64,000 nucleotides of DNA from Bidens hawaiensis (GCA_021521415.1 JAIQDT010014666.1:62001-126000); one strand, 5' to 3'. Numbered from the stretch's first letter, positions 46,177 to 58,451 are shown. Made by a program: numbers and translations. Notes: generated by a model from the letters alone, not told the origin.

Positions 46177-47034
46177 ATGTCTTATATTAACTACTTTGGT
46201 CGTAGACACCGAGTAGCCATTCGATCAAAATCGACAATCAACTACGAACCATCCGATATGGAGAGTAGCAATAGTTATTATACTAGCTTTTTCAATCACA
46301 ATCAACCAATCGTTCCAAACTTACCGTATGGGAGCCAACCTATGTATCTCCTAGGCAGTCAACAATGTCCAATTGAAATCTCTAATAATACCGAGGACAA
46401 CATTCCCCAGTATTACCCCTCCGACATTCCAACATACCATCCTTCCGTGGAACAGGAAGTGCAAAGCAAGATCAAGCAGGAAACTGAATCGGAGTAATCA
46501 AGCTGGATGAATTGTCACTCTGATCAAAGGAGATGGAAATTTGGATCACCACCATTGAACTATCAATATGAGACCCCACCAGCATCTGCAGAACCCAGTC
46601 ATAAACCAAAAATGAGGGTTATCATGCCATACAAAAAGAGATTTAACTCAACATCAATCAAGAACCCTTATGAATCCGAGGAGGATCCCGAAGAGGAAGA
46701 AGAGAATGAGAATCCTTACTTCCCTTCATATTTAGGATCAAGACCTTCGATTTCACAACAAGCAAAGGAGATTCGTGAGGAGGCAAATCTCATCGAGGAG
46801 TTTTACACCACTAATATTCCCGATAAAGAAATGCACACATATGTTGCGAACCCGCATCTCTATCCCCAAGAGAATGCTTATCTCTTTCCAGCCGCATCCG
46901 CACCAACGGGATATCCGAACCCGCCAAATTCGGTGATGGACGAGCTGAGAAATGAGAAAGTGGACAAAAAGAGAATGGGGAGAAAGATTGCCGAGAAATG
47001 TGAAGATGAAAAATCTTGTTACAAAATGGATTAA
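46177..47034 (+). pseudogene. Upstream ORF ('ORF0') before Gypsy gag, one in-frame stop
   Basis: From ATG 46177 a frame of about 285 codons runs to TAA at 47032-47034, cut once by TAA at 46495-46497. The product is rich in Tyr, Pro, Ser, Asn and, near the middle, Glu (EEDPEEEEENENPYFPSYLG). It has no zinc finger or gag core and lies in a different frame from gag. It could be a separate leader protein or the far N-terminus of gag. No family recognised. Confidence 0.5.
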
Positions 47035-47149
47035 GGATTAGAAATCGTTGTTGTATACTGTAGTAGTTGTTGTAATCCTTTTCTTGTAAGATAAATAATG
47101 TAATATAAAGTGCGTCTTTTCTTAAATTTTGTTTTATTCATGTAACAGC

Positions 47150-50100
47150 ATGTCTAAAGCAAACAGTAATCCAGAAATTCAAGTAAACAATTAAGGAAAG
47201 ACAATTGAAGAAATTTTATAAGAAAAAGCTATCGCGGACAATATACAAGCCATACCACAAAATTATGTGCTTTGGTATTCGCGATTTGATTAAGGAAGCC
47301 GTAAATCCAATCTATGAAATTCTGAAAAATGATCCAAGTAGAACCGCCTCACAATCTAACAAAAGAGCAAGTCGAAGTGAAACCGCTACTTCGAAAAGAG
47401 AATCAAAGAAGGAATCCAAAAAGGAATCGGAAAAGAAAGAAGATAAGAATAAGGAAACCGAGAAAAAGAAAGAGGCGAGTGATGAAAGCTCGACGGCTGA
47501 AAACGACCTCCGTGAAAAGACAAAGAAACTTAAAATACACGAAGGTTGTGATTTCAAGGTGTTTAAAGTCTATAACCCCAAAGAGTTTCACGTGGATAAA
47601 GGAGTGATACATACCCTCCGATGGTTGGAGGAAATGGAATCAATTGTGCTAATCAGCAAGTGCACAGAGAGAGAAAAGGTTCAATATACCTACCAGATGT
47701 TCAAGGGGGAGGCATTGGAATGGTGGAATACCCTGATCGGAATCAAGGGTAGAGAGAATCTATACAACTTAAATTGGGAAACATTCAAAGCAATGATACT
47801 GAAGAAGTTTTGCCCAATAAACGAGATGGATCAGATTCAAACCAAACTGTGGAATCACAAGGTTGTAGGAACAAATCTCAAGGAATATAACACCAAGTTC
47901 CTTGAGTATTGCAGAATTGTGCCTCATCTAGTCACTCCGGAAATCAACAAAGTAACACGATACATCTACGGGTTACCAATCAAAATCCGTGATTATGTTC
48001 GTTCACATATGCCATCTACCACAGAATCAGCCATGGAGTTGGCTGGATATTTGATGGACGGAATGTTGAGGAATCAGGACGAGAGGAAGAAAGATGATGG
48101 CAAGACGCTAGTGGGTGGAAAGATAAAGAAGACGGAGAAGAAAAGAGAAGGGGGATTTGTGTATAGTCGCCCCATTTGCCAGTCATGCGGAAGGAGACAT
48201 TTCGGCAGATGTCTTCGACCAACTAACACTGTTGTATGTGGATTTTGCAAGAAACCAGGAAACTCGGAAGCAGATTGTAGGAAGAAGACCGGAGTATGTT
48301 TTGAGTGTGGCAAGAAAGGGCATTATAGTACAGAATGCCCAAAGAAAAAGCCGATGACAAATGTAGTAGGTGCAAGTGGCAGCGGTGCTAGGACCGAGGC
48401 CAAGAAAGGAAATGCTCGTGTCTTTCTATTAGACACCCAGAAAGCAGCAGATATACCGGACGTGATCACCGGTACGTTTCCTATAAATAATGTTTATGCT
48501 AGAATATTATTTGACTCGGGTGAAAACCAAAGCTTTATAAATTATAAATTTTGTAGTCTATTAAATGAGCCCTTAGTTAAACTAGATAAACATTATGAAG
48601 TAGAAACCGCTGATGGAAGTATAAGTAGAATAATCGAGGCTTTAGAGAATGCCACAATATCTTTAGCAAATCACGTCATTCCTGTACGACTGTTACCTAT
48701 GACATTAGCTGGTTTTGATGTAGTTTTAGGTATGGATTGGTTATCATTCAATCAAGCCCGTATCCTATGTAACGATAAAGCTATTGATATCCGAACGTCT
48801 AACAACAAAACCATTCGTATAACTGGAGATAAGGAAGGAGGAAAGGTAGGAATCATATCCAAGATTAAGGCAAGCCATTGCTTAGGTAAGGGATGCCTTG
48901 CATTCATGGTCTATGTAACTAAAGAACCCGAACCTAAAAAGATGGAAGAAGTACCAATTGTATCTGAATTCAAGGATGTATTTCCAGAGGAACTACCAAG
49001 AGCCCCGCCTGATAGGGAAGTAGAATTCAGGATTGACTTAATACCAGGAACATCACCAATAGCTAAATCACCATATCGTCTAGCACCTACGAAAATGAAA
49101 GAGTTAAAGAAACAGTTAGATGAGCTATTAGAGAAAGGATTCATACGGCCAAGTTCGTCACCGTGGGGAGCTCCGATATTGTTTGTAAAGAAGAAGGACG
49201 GGTCGATGAGGATGTGTATAGATTACCGAGAACTGAACAAGGTCACGATTAAGAATAAGTACCCACTACCAAGAATAGATGACTTGTTTGACCAGCTCCA
49301 AGAAGCAAGCTGTTTTTCCAAGATTGATCTTAGATCGGCTTACCACCAATTGAAGGTACAAGAGGAAGATATACCTAAAAACGCCTTTAGAACCTGATAT
49401 AGACATTATGAGTTCACCGTGATGCCTTTCGGACTCACTAATGCTCCAGCAGCTTTCATGGATATGATGAATCGGATTTGCAAGCCATACTTGGACAAGT
49501 TTGTTATTTTCTTCATTGATGACATTCTTGTTTATTCAAAATCCAAAGAAGAACATCAAGTTCACCTCAAGATTATGCTTGAAACCCTAAGGAATGAGAA
49601 ATTGTACGCCAAATTTTCAAAGTGTGAATTTTTGTTGTTCGAAGTTCAATTTCTTGGTTATGTTATAAATGAGAAAGGGATTCAAGTAGACCCAGCAAAG
49701 ATTGAAGCCATTACAAAATGGGAGAAACCCAAGACACCGACTCAAGTCCGAAGTTTCTTAGGTTTAGCCGGATATTACAGAAGATTCATTCAAGACTTTT
49801 CCCAAATAGCTGTTCCATTGACTTCGGTCACAAGAAAGTCAATTAAGTTTGAATGGGGACAGAAGCAAGAGGAAACATTCAAAACACTTAAACAAAAGTT
49901 AACTAATGCACCTATCCTAGCTTTGCCAGAAGGATTAGAAAACTTTACCATTTACTGTGATGCTTCGCACACGGGAATCGGCGGAGTTTTGATGCAAGGA
50001 AAGAAAGTGATTGCTTATGCTTCGAGACAATTGAAAGTTCATGAAAAGAATTACACCACGCATGACCTTGAATTAGGTGCTATAATTTTCGCGTTGAAAT

Positions 50101-51773
50101 TACGGCGACACTATTTGTATGGTGTAAAATTCACAATATACACTGACCGCAAAAGCTTAAAGCATATATTTGATCAAAAAGAGTTGAATATGAGGCAAAG
50201 GCGTTGGATGGAAACACTTAATGATTACGACTGTGAGATCGTATATCATGAAGGAAAAGCCAATATAGTGGCTGACGCCTTAAGTAGAAAAGAACATGAG
50301 AAGCCAAAGAGAGCCCGAGCTCTTAGACTGGAACTCAAAGTCGACTTAGCTTGTCAAATCAAAGAAGCTCAAAAGTTGGCACTGGAAGAAGGAAACATTA
50401 AGGCCGAAAAAGAGAACGGCACAATTGATCAATTGATTAAGGGAAATGACGAAATTCTTACACTTGGTACAAGGATTTGGGTACCAATGGTCGGAAATCT
50501 AAGAGATAAGATTCTCGATGAAGCACACAAGTCAAAATACACGATGCATCCAGGTAGTGACAAGATGTATCACAATTTAAAAGATGACTACTGGTGGATC
50601 GGTATGAAGAAAGATGTTGCTTTGTATGTAGCTAAATATCTAACGTGTTCTAAAGTGAAAGCCGAGCACAAAAAGCCGTTAGGATTGCTCCAACAACCAG
50701 AAATACCAATTTGGAAATGGGATATGACAACTATGGATTTCATCATGAAGTTACCTAAAACTTCACGTCAAAATGATGCGATCTGGGTTATTGTAGACAG
50801 ACTTACCAAGTCTGCTCATTTCGTTCCAATCCAAGAAACGTTTAGTATGGATAAGTTAGCACAATTATATGTCGAAAACATTGTATCCTTACATGGTGTG
50901 CCACTATCCATCATTTCTGATAGAGATAGTCGATTCACTTCAAAATTTTGGTCAAGTTTTCAAAAAGCCATGGGGACACGACTAAATTTAAGTACTGCTT
51001 ACCATCCCCAAACTGATGGCCAAAGTGAACGTACAATTCAAACCTTGGAGGATATGCTTCGTGCTTGTGTTATCGACTTAGGAGGAATTTGGGACACTCA
51101 TCTCGCACTGATGGAATTCTCGTACAACAACAGTTATCATACGAGTATCCAAGCAGCACCATTCGAAGAATTGTATGGACGAAAGTGTAGAACACCTGTA
51201 TGTTGGTCAGAGACAGGTGATAGTCAGTTGTCAGGGCCTGAAATTGTTCAAAGGACTACCGACCAAGTGATACAAATTCGTGAACGATTGAAAACGGAAA
51301 GGGATAGACAAAAGAGCTATGCGGACATTCGCCGCAAGCCTTTGGAATTCAAAGAAGGCGATAAAGTATTACTTAAAGTATCACCTTGGAAAGGTGTAGT
51401 AAGATTTGGGAAGAAAGGAAAATTAAGTCCAAGATTCGTTGGACCATTCAAGATACTCGAAAGAGTTGGGCCAGTTGCTTATCCGCTAGAATTACCCGAG
51501 GAGATGAAGGGTATTCACGATGTGTTTCACGTATCCAATCTGCGCAAGTGTTTAGCCGACGAAACCCTTGCAATGCCATTAAAAGATGTCAAGATCAACG
51601 AGAAGCTTAAGTTTGTAGAACAACCAATTCAAATAGAGGATAACATGATTAAGTTTCTCAAGCACAAACGACTCAAGCTCGTAAAAGTCAAATGGGATTC
51701 AAGACGTGGACCCGAGTACACATGGGAACTCGAGTCAGAAATGAAGAAGAAGTATCCCTATCTATTCCAATAA
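47150..51773 (+). pseudogene. gag-pol: Gypsy gag-pol polyprotein, one stop in RT plus damaged gag start
   Basis: A likely gag start at 47150 (MSKANSNPEIQ) runs into a stop and a frame change; the main frame is open from 47205 to 49397 and from 49398 to 51773. Gag core: [20 protein letters not shown] and [12 protein letters not shown]. Zinc fingers lie near residues 325-385 of the main frame, the last being [14 protein letters not shown]. Protease: [12 protein letters not shown] and VLGMDWL. Reverse transcriptase: [20 protein letters not shown], then TGA at 49395-49397 inside the conserved FRT-YxHYEF stretch, then [18 protein letters not shown] and [10 protein letters not shown]. RNase [14 protein letters not shown]. 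Integrase: [21 protein letters not shown] and [10 protein letters not shown]. The tail is chromo-like ([15 protein letters not shown]). Order and motifs are complete; only point damage is seen. Confidence 0.93.
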
Positions 51774-51792
51774 ATCTCGAGGACGAGATTAT

Positions 51793-51809
51793 TCAAAAGG
51801 TGGGGAGGA
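51793..51809 (+). other. Polypurine tract of the Gypsy element
   Basis: TCAAAAGGTGGGGAGGA lies directly left of the 3' LTR. Confidence 0.85.
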
Positions 51810-53543
51810 TGTAACACCGGGTCCTTTACCCTCTTTAATTTAGGCTTATAAATAATAACTTAGAAAGTATAGGGACCAAAAGTGCAAATTCTGAATATTT
51901 GCTCCCATCGCGGTACGCGATGGGGTAACAGTTAACCCATCGCGTAGCGCGATGGGCTTGGTGAGTCATCGAACACGTGTCCAACACCGTGTCAACACGT
52001 GGCGCAATGTGACAGGCCACGTGTCACCACCGCATAAGGCGGTGTAAAATTGTGGCATCGCAATACGCAATGGGTCACCAAGACCCTATCGCGTACAACG
52101 ATGGGGTTCAATTTCGGCTATAAAAGGGGGGTGACGGGCATAAGCTCCATTCATCCCAAAAACACCTTTCTTTACACACACACAGCCTTGGGAAGCGTAC
52201 CCCGTTGCCATAACAAGCCGATGTGCTGTTTTCTCGTATTTCGTGCAAGAAACGAAGTTATAATCAAGTAGCAATCACTTAAGCGAGTAGATCAAAGATC
52301 CTGCCTTTCTATTATTATCAATCTAAGTGTCCGCTTTAAGGTAGGGTTTACGTTTAAGTTATTTGAATTATATCTTAGACTATCAATCGAGGCTATGGCC
52401 TTTAACCTTGATCGTATTTTACAAATCACTCACAATCATGTTTTCAAAAACGTTACTTCATGATGAAGTAATGATTAAATATAAGATATTTTGACGGGCA
52501 TGTAGTAACTGGAAGGGGGATATTAGTAGTAGTAAGTTTCTTGCCTAAGGAAAAGTAATTCATATAAATCCCAATCAACCGAGGGACCCGTTTACTTAAC
52601 TGGAGAAACTTACCAACGTGTTAAACCTATTAGGCCAAAGCATGCTATATCAAACGTCACATAAAACCAAGGGTTTTCATTCACAATCAAAGATAAACAA
52701 TTTCAAGGTTAAGCTTACAATCATAGCTTAATCATCATTCAAATCATTCATACAAACCTATTTATGTATAGGTTAAAATCATTCACAATCAAACAATCAA
52801 TCAGTCAAGGGTTTTCAACACCGACGGTACAGGTGAATACGTTAACCTTTTCAATCAGTCAAAACATATTTATACTCAATGAGACGAACGGGTGTTTGTC
52901 TTAACGAGTCAATCAATGTCTACATGAGATCGAGTAATCTCTAAAATGTTATAATACAAAGTAGAGAATAAAATCAACTCAAACCGAATACGCATGTGTA
53001 TGGATCCAAACATAACTGTTGAAGTTCAATCAATCAATCAAAGACAATGAAGCCGCGAGCTTAAACGGTCATGACCAGTTCTCAGTTCAGGGCCGTTTGG
53101 CTCGGGGAATACTGTTGTGTGTGTAGGGAAGTGGTACATATACCGGAAGTAGAAATGCTTCCGCTGAGATTGTCAAGAAAACTACATTTGTATTGTAATT
53201 GTCATTCAAAATGTTTTATTGAGTCATACGTGTTCACCAGCATATAGCTGACGTATTTTTCCAACCCATTGCAGGTAATTAAGCATAAGTAGCATTAGCA
53301 AGGATTAAAGATAGAAGCGCATGACGAGATGGCTCCGTTTTTTATAAACAAATCCTTGTATTATGAAACATATATTTTATAAATTATACTTGGGTGTTTA
53401 ATTCCTAAGTAAGTTTTCAATGTATATTAATATTATATTCAACCTAAAGTCTTCCACTAAAATTAACCCATAAACTCTGATATATCTACAAAACAGGTAC
53501 CAACTTGTGGTCACACGCCTAGGCCCTAAGTCGGGGTGTAACA
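51810..53543 (+). repeat. 3' LTR of the Gypsy element
   Basis: 1,734 bp, starting TGTAACACC. It retains the palindrome/G-box/TATA set, with a shorter G run (six) after the TATA box than the 5' copy (fifteen). It ends at 53543 before the target duplication. Confidence 0.95.
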
Positions 53544-53577
53544 ACAAGTATCGTGTATTCGGGAAGGAGGCGTGAAA

Positions 53578-53813
53578 TGTAACATCCCCAAATTTTGATT
53601 TAAATTTGACAACTTAATAAAGTTGAAGTATCAAAAATATTCTCAAGATAAGTAATGGAAAAAATTTATAAATAAAAAGAAAATAAGGAAATACATATTT
53701 TTCATAAAAGATATCCATCCCATATAAAGAAAATAGGACAAAGAATCCATCACACATGGAAAGATGGAAGAAAATGGAAGCATTCCACATGGATATAAAC
53801 AAGGAAGATAAAA
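53578..53813 (+). repeat. Fragment of another LTR interrupting the CACTA transposase
   Basis: The sequence TGTAACATCCCCAAATTTTG begins exactly where the transposase frame stops matching. TGTAACATCC is a common start of plant Gypsy LTRs. It is cut off at 53814 by an antisense LTR end. Only 236 bp remain and no partner was found. Confidence 0.5.
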
Positions 53814-55347
53814 TGTCACACCCTCATCTTTGGGCCTAAGCTTGTGACCACAAGTTGGTACTTGTTTTGTAAATACATCAGATAAAAAACATATAGGTTA
53901 TGTTTTAAGCACTGATAAACGCAAAAACCAAGATTTCCGATATTGTTGTCCACTTAAACCCAGCCACCAGCCTATCAAGCCCCCAATTGCATTAAGAATT
54001 TTAAGTTCAAAAACCACGACTACACCTACCCCATCTTAGACAAAGAGAGCTAGAAAAACTAGAGTCAAACCAAACTGGTTTGACAAATCACCATAAGCTA
54101 AGGACTCGTTGATGGTACTAAGTAGATACACTCGGTGAAATTTGATGGATGAATGGTCATGTGAAGGCCGTACGAGCAATTCCTAAATATTATTGGACTT
54201 TGTCCTATATATTCCCTAAAAAAATATTTATTGACTAAAAACCTTCAAGCCCCAATAGTGTATCCTCAGAGTCACTATCCCCTTGGTAACACGTAAACTC
54301 TAAGTCTCGTATAGTATGTGCAACTTTGGTCTCTTTTTCTATTTTTGAGAATGCTTCTTTGGCATTTTTCATTACATAACTTTCTCATGGTCATTTGCTT
54401 TTCGGACCAATTTTTTGGAATACTCATAACTTTCATACATACTTTTTTTTTTCTTTTTTCATTTTTTTTAATTTTTTTTTCAATCTTTTTTTTTCTTTTT
54501 TTTATATCACCCTAAATTATATAACTATTTTCTAAGCTTGTAAAAAGATGGACATGTGGTAGTGTGATGATTTGAGTGCATCTAAGTCTTACCATCTCAA
54601 AGTTTTTAGATTATGGTAATCCTTCCTAAGCATCGAAATTCGGTTTCACCGTTTTTCAAATTATTATATATATAAAATTTGCTAAAGAGGACTATCAAAG
54701 CTAGTTGGGCCTACCGACACATCCCAAGCTTAGTGCGTTATCTTTTATTTAATCTCATATATAATAGTAGTTTTAAAAACCAATCTCAAATTTTTCTATC
54801 ATTTTCCATTATTTGCAAAAATTTTCGTTAAAATTTCGGGACATTTTTCAATCAATTTTTTTTACACTTTTTCATTATTAATATATATATATAATATAAA
54901 AACGTTAGTTTCTCATCCCCACACTTAAATGTCACATTGTCCTCAATGAGACAGGAAAAAGACAAAAATTAAAGCACATTTAAATATAAGTAAAGTGGAA
55001 CAGACTTCCCTGGTAAATATGACGATATTGCCTTGCAAGTCGTGTCCCATGATCTCCTATTCGAACGAAAACCTCATACTCCAATGCTCTCTACCAAGCA
55101 GTCACTTACGAACGAAAGCGACAATCAATAAGTAAGTAGCCTTCCCACCCTTGAATCAAACCATGTATCATCAAACTTCCACAGCAATCCTGGACCAACC
55201 TGAAAGCAAACCAAGAAACAGCCAGCACAAGAAAGCAAGAAAAACCCAAAACAAAAATAAAAGTAAAACAAAAACATTCAACCGGGTTGCCTCCCGGGAA
55301 GCGCTAAGTTTACAGGAGAGTCTTCAGCCGGACTTGCTCCCGAAATT

Positions 55348-56334
55348 TCAATCAGGAGGCTTTTCTTTAATCCAACCCCGGTCTAACCCGTTTAGTTCCA
55401 CCCTTTCAATATATTTAAACAAATAGCACATAGTGAAACTTAAAAGTATTTTAAAACATTCAAACGGGTCGGACCACCAATACTTAAACTTACCTGGACC
55501 AAACCTAATACGTGACATATAATGAGGAAAATGGTTATTCTTACATTTCAGTGTTGCCCTATAACTCTTAATGTACCATTTTTGAACCCTCAAAATGTGT
55601 TGATCCAAGCACTTCCGCTCCCTCTTCTGTGGCTTTGTCGATTTCGGTGGCGATCCACTATCTAGTTCCTCCACAGACTTGCTAACCTTCATATGATGTG
55701 ACGACTCAAGTACCACCATATTCTGATCCTCCTCCTTTGTCACTTCCTCTTCCTTTTCTTCTTCTGGTGACGTTTTGATCTCCATTGTTGGCTTCCCCAT
55801 GATTAGTGTTTCTAAATATATAAGATCGCCAACAGGGTCAAATTCTGCATGTTCGTCAAAAATTGGTAAACCTACTAACTCATCACCAAACTCATCCTCC
55901 CAAGATGATGCATGCTCCTTCTCTTCGTCATCTTCCATTTGGTCAAGTGGCCCCACAACGGCATCTTCGCTCAGATCCGTGTAATCATGTAGCTCTAACT
56001 CCATCTCTTCTATCACGCCCTCATCATCATTATTCCAAAATTCATCATCTGTTTCATAGACGGCTTCCTGCTCCCTGTAAGAAAAACTCTCATTTTGAAT
56101 TCTAGCACTTATCTCTTCTAACCTAGCTTCGATTTCCTCTATCTTACGGAGTCTTTCTCTTTCGATCAACTTATCAAGCCTAACTTCCAATTCCTTAATC
56201 TTTTGGAATCTTTCACGTTCCTCTTGTTCGGCTCTTTCCAACATCATCTCTTTCCAACATCTTATATATAAAATACTCCTAAACTGACTCGATCTATTAA
56301 ACATATTAACTAGACTCGAAAAAATAAAACACAA
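55348..56334 (-). CDS. ORF of the Athila-like element, 328 aa, unknown function
   Basis: It opens about 135 bp after the primer site. The ATG gives a short hydrophobic start (MCFIFSSLVNMF). Residues about 30-80 form a strongly charged Glu/Arg/Lys/Leu coiled coil, then comes a long acidic part (EEMELELHDY, DDEEKEHASSWEDEFGDELV), a basic stretch with RERKCLDQHILRVQKWYIKS, and a C-terminus WWSDPFECFKILLSFTMCYL then ELNGLDRGWIKEKPPD. The C-terminal part may hold one membrane segment. It does not look like a CCHC gag. I recall no named family; it may be an Athila-type extra protein. An internal Met at about residue 11 could be the true start. Confidence 0.55.
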   Translation of the reverse strand: MCFIFSSLVNMFNRSSQFRSILYIRCWKEMMLERAEQEERERFQKIKELEVRLDKLIERERLRKIEEIEARLEEISARIQNESFSYREQEAVYETDDEFWNNDDEGVIEEMELELHDYTDLSEDAVVGPLDQMEDDEEKEHASSWEDEFGDELVGLPIFDEHAEFDPVGDLIYLETLIMGKPTMEIKTSPEEEKEEEVTKEEDQNMVVLESSHHMKVSKSVEELDSGSPPKSTKPQKRERKCLDQHILRVQKWYIKSYRATLKCKNNHFPHYMSRIRFGPGKFKYWWSDPFECFKILLSFTMCYLFKYIERVELNGLDRGWIKEKPPD

Positions 56335-56466
56335 ACTAAATTATCCTAAACACTACTAGACACACTGAGTCTAAGACACGGACTCACAAGACACACCACA
56401 ACTCAAGACACAAATGACCAATTAATCAATTAAGTTCAATCAAAGCTAGTTTCGCTATCGCCAAAG

Positions 56467-56486
56467 TATCCCCGGCAAAGGCGCCA
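56467..56486 (-). other. Primer-binding site of the Athila-like element
   Basis: Read on the minus strand: TGGCGCCTTTGCCGGGGATA, six bases after the LTR end. It is one base off the TGGCGCCGTTGCCGGGGA form used by many plant Tat/Athila elements. Confidence 0.8.
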
Positions 56487-56492
56487 AAAACT

Positions 56493-58451
56493 TGATGTGC
56501 GAAACGGTCTATTAAAACCTAACCTAACTTAGACACTCTAGTTTTAAATTTATAAATCTAGACTCTCCTAATGCTAGACCACTAGACAGGCAAGTGTACC
56601 CATTGACTGTCGTAAAGCCTAATGAAGTCCGGATATCGAACCCAAAGGACGCTAGCGACACCTAAACTAGACTCTGACTAATAACTTAAATAAATTGATT
56701 TTTATTGATTTTTGTATTTTTTATTATTAAATATTAAATAATATAAAATAAATAATAGTTACTCTAAAACTGACACGGAAAAATATAACTAGAACTCAAA
56801 TAGGGGAAACAACTACCTAGGTAAGGAATTCTACTAGTAAACTCGTAAACTTTCGGAATTGGATTTATGATCGGTACCGTATTCTAAAAATATGAAATTT
56901 AAGGAATAACTATAGTAAGCTAGATCTCCTCCCGGTCTCACCAACAATACCTAAAAACCTTAAATATCATGTAAGCTCAACGGTTTAATGGTTCGGATCT
57001 TCTCCCGGTCTCACCTTACCTAACTATGCTAAGGAACCCAAAGATTAAATCACCTCCCGGTCTCTTTAATCACAAAACACCCTAAGGCGTTAAGAGGTAT
57101 TCTTATTAAATTCTGTTATAATTCGGATCTGTAAGAATCTAAAGGAATCTAGGGTAACTCACTCCCGTGCAATCACTACCAAAACCGGCAAAAGACCAAA
57201 ACAGGCGACACTTAATTACCTCCCGGTATCTCAAGTGACAGAATATAAGGTATCTCTAAATTCTCAATTACCGCTCCTGTGGAATACGTTAACAATAAAC
57301 CATAAACTAGTTACAAACAAACAGTAAGCAACCTAATATGCATCCATACATGAAAGACGTTCACAAAGACGCACATGGAACAATAAATTGATTATAAATT
57401 AATACCAAATACGCATATGCATCACAACCAAATAAAATAAAAACTTTACCAAAACATGAACCAATCAGTAAATAATCCAAGACTGAAAATAAAACGAATC
57501 TAAAAAGTATTCATCCAAACCCAGGCAGTATAAAAGTTTAGCCAATCATAATAATATTCGACGAAACAAAGATATAACAAATAATACAATTCATCGAATA
57601 ATATAATAAATAAGACCTGCTAGCTTGCTTCTTCAATTCTTGTCTAGCTCCCAAACACAATCACCCCAAGCAGGGGTGCCCCCTCTGACTTTCGTCTGCC
57701 AAAACCCCCCTCTATTCGCCGTCCACAATCTGTCGTCCACTTAATAATGAATAATCGTTTTTGTTCCTTTCCTGCCTTCTTTTTATATTCGTTTGGAGGG
57801 TTCTAAGTTAACAGAACCGAATCCCTCTCATTGCAGCCCTATTGTGTCATAATTGGCCCAAAAGATCTAGCCCAATGAAAACCCTTAATTCGTTTATTTA
57901 CTTTAAAGCCCAAGATTTACTATGATGCATATGCTCTCTGGCTCCAATCAGTGCTCCATAATCAATGTCTCCATTTGTTCTTTTAGCTGCCACCATATAA
58001 ATTGATTTAGTCTTCACAAAATCATGTGACTCCAATTTAATTTAATATTATTATAATATTTTCTTTCTTGCATTTTTCATAAACGTAGGTTTACATAATA
58101 TTATTATTATTATTAATTATTATTATTTCACGTGAGCACTACAACTTGTGTTGAATTTCTTTTTTTTTTCAAATAAAACTAATATAATAATATTATATAA
58201 TTACACATGACTTGAGATTTAGGCAATTGTGTAGGCATGCTTTAAATAAACAATCGACAAGTATAAAAACATGTATGAAGCTTCATTTGTATAGTAAAAA
58301 GAAAATGTTGCAATTTAGTTCATTATTTCTTAAAATCTTAAAGGTCATATATGAATCAACTAAGAATAGTATTCGATAAAAATCTGGCTCAAAAGTATTT
58401 AAAAATGTAGGAAATATTTATATAATAATATGTATATTTTAGAACACATCA
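56493..58451 (-). repeat. LTR of the Athila-like element
   Basis: About 1,959 bp with inverted TGATGTG/CACATCA ends. Near its 3' end lies a CTTTGGGTTCGATATCCGGA region, typical of these LTRs. On the plus strand CTCCCGGTCTC or CTCCCGGTATC recurs at about 56935, 57004, 57053 and 57225. Confidence 0.75.

Larger units (their letters stand above)
43292..53543 (+). mobile_element. Gypsy LTR retrotransposon, chromovirus/Tekay type, 10.3 kb
   Basis: LTRs begin TGTAACAC and end ACA, inside an exact 5-bp target duplication ACAAG (43287-43291 and 53544-53548). The order is LTR, iMet primer site, upstream ORF, gag, protease, reverse transcriptase, RNase H, integrase, C-terminal chromo-like domain, polypurine tract, LTR. 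Integrase last places it in Gypsy, and the [15 protein letters not shown]-terminus fits the Tekay/Del chromoviruses. LTRs differ by about 3% in a 240-bp sample, more elsewhere, so it is older than the Copia element. The 5' LTR is 1 kb longer because of a later insertion. Confidence 0.95.
41598..53577 (+). mobile_element. CACTA (En/Spm) element, 5' part, split by the Gypsy insertion
   Basis: The terminus CACTAGTACACAAATGAGC at 41598 is a CACTA-type end. It is followed by the subterminal phrase AGATGCGGTTCCAAG (about 41643), AGGTGCGGTTTCAAA (about 41720) and AGATGCGGTTTCAAG (about 41775), as expected for transposase-binding subterminal repeats (family knowledge). A TNP2-like coding remnant starts at 42316 and resumes after the Gypsy element at 53549, ending at 53577 where another LTR fragment begins. 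The matching 3' end was not found in the window. Confidence 0.75.
53882..58451 (-). mobile_element. Athila/Tat-like non-autonomous LTR element with one LTR left
   Basis: On the minus strand: LTR 58451-56493 with TGATGTG...CACATCA ends, a primer site like TGGCGCCTTTGCCGGGGATA, one ORF (56334-55348), then the phrase GCGCTTCCCGGGAGGCAACC (about 55283-55303) and a GAGGACAATGTGACATTTAA / GTGTGGGG block (about 54919-54946). I know these two phrases as recurring internal landmarks of Athila/Tat-type plant Gypsy elements. No protease, polymerase or integrase is present. The expected second LTR at the left is missing; the element ends abruptly at the host LTR near 53882. The internal part also has T-rich low-complexity DNA at 54440-54500. 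Confidence 0.7.

Noticed and set aside
54318..54515. Phe-rich plus-strand ORF as a membrane protein
   Set aside because: Product of T-rich low-complexity DNA inside the Athila-like element.
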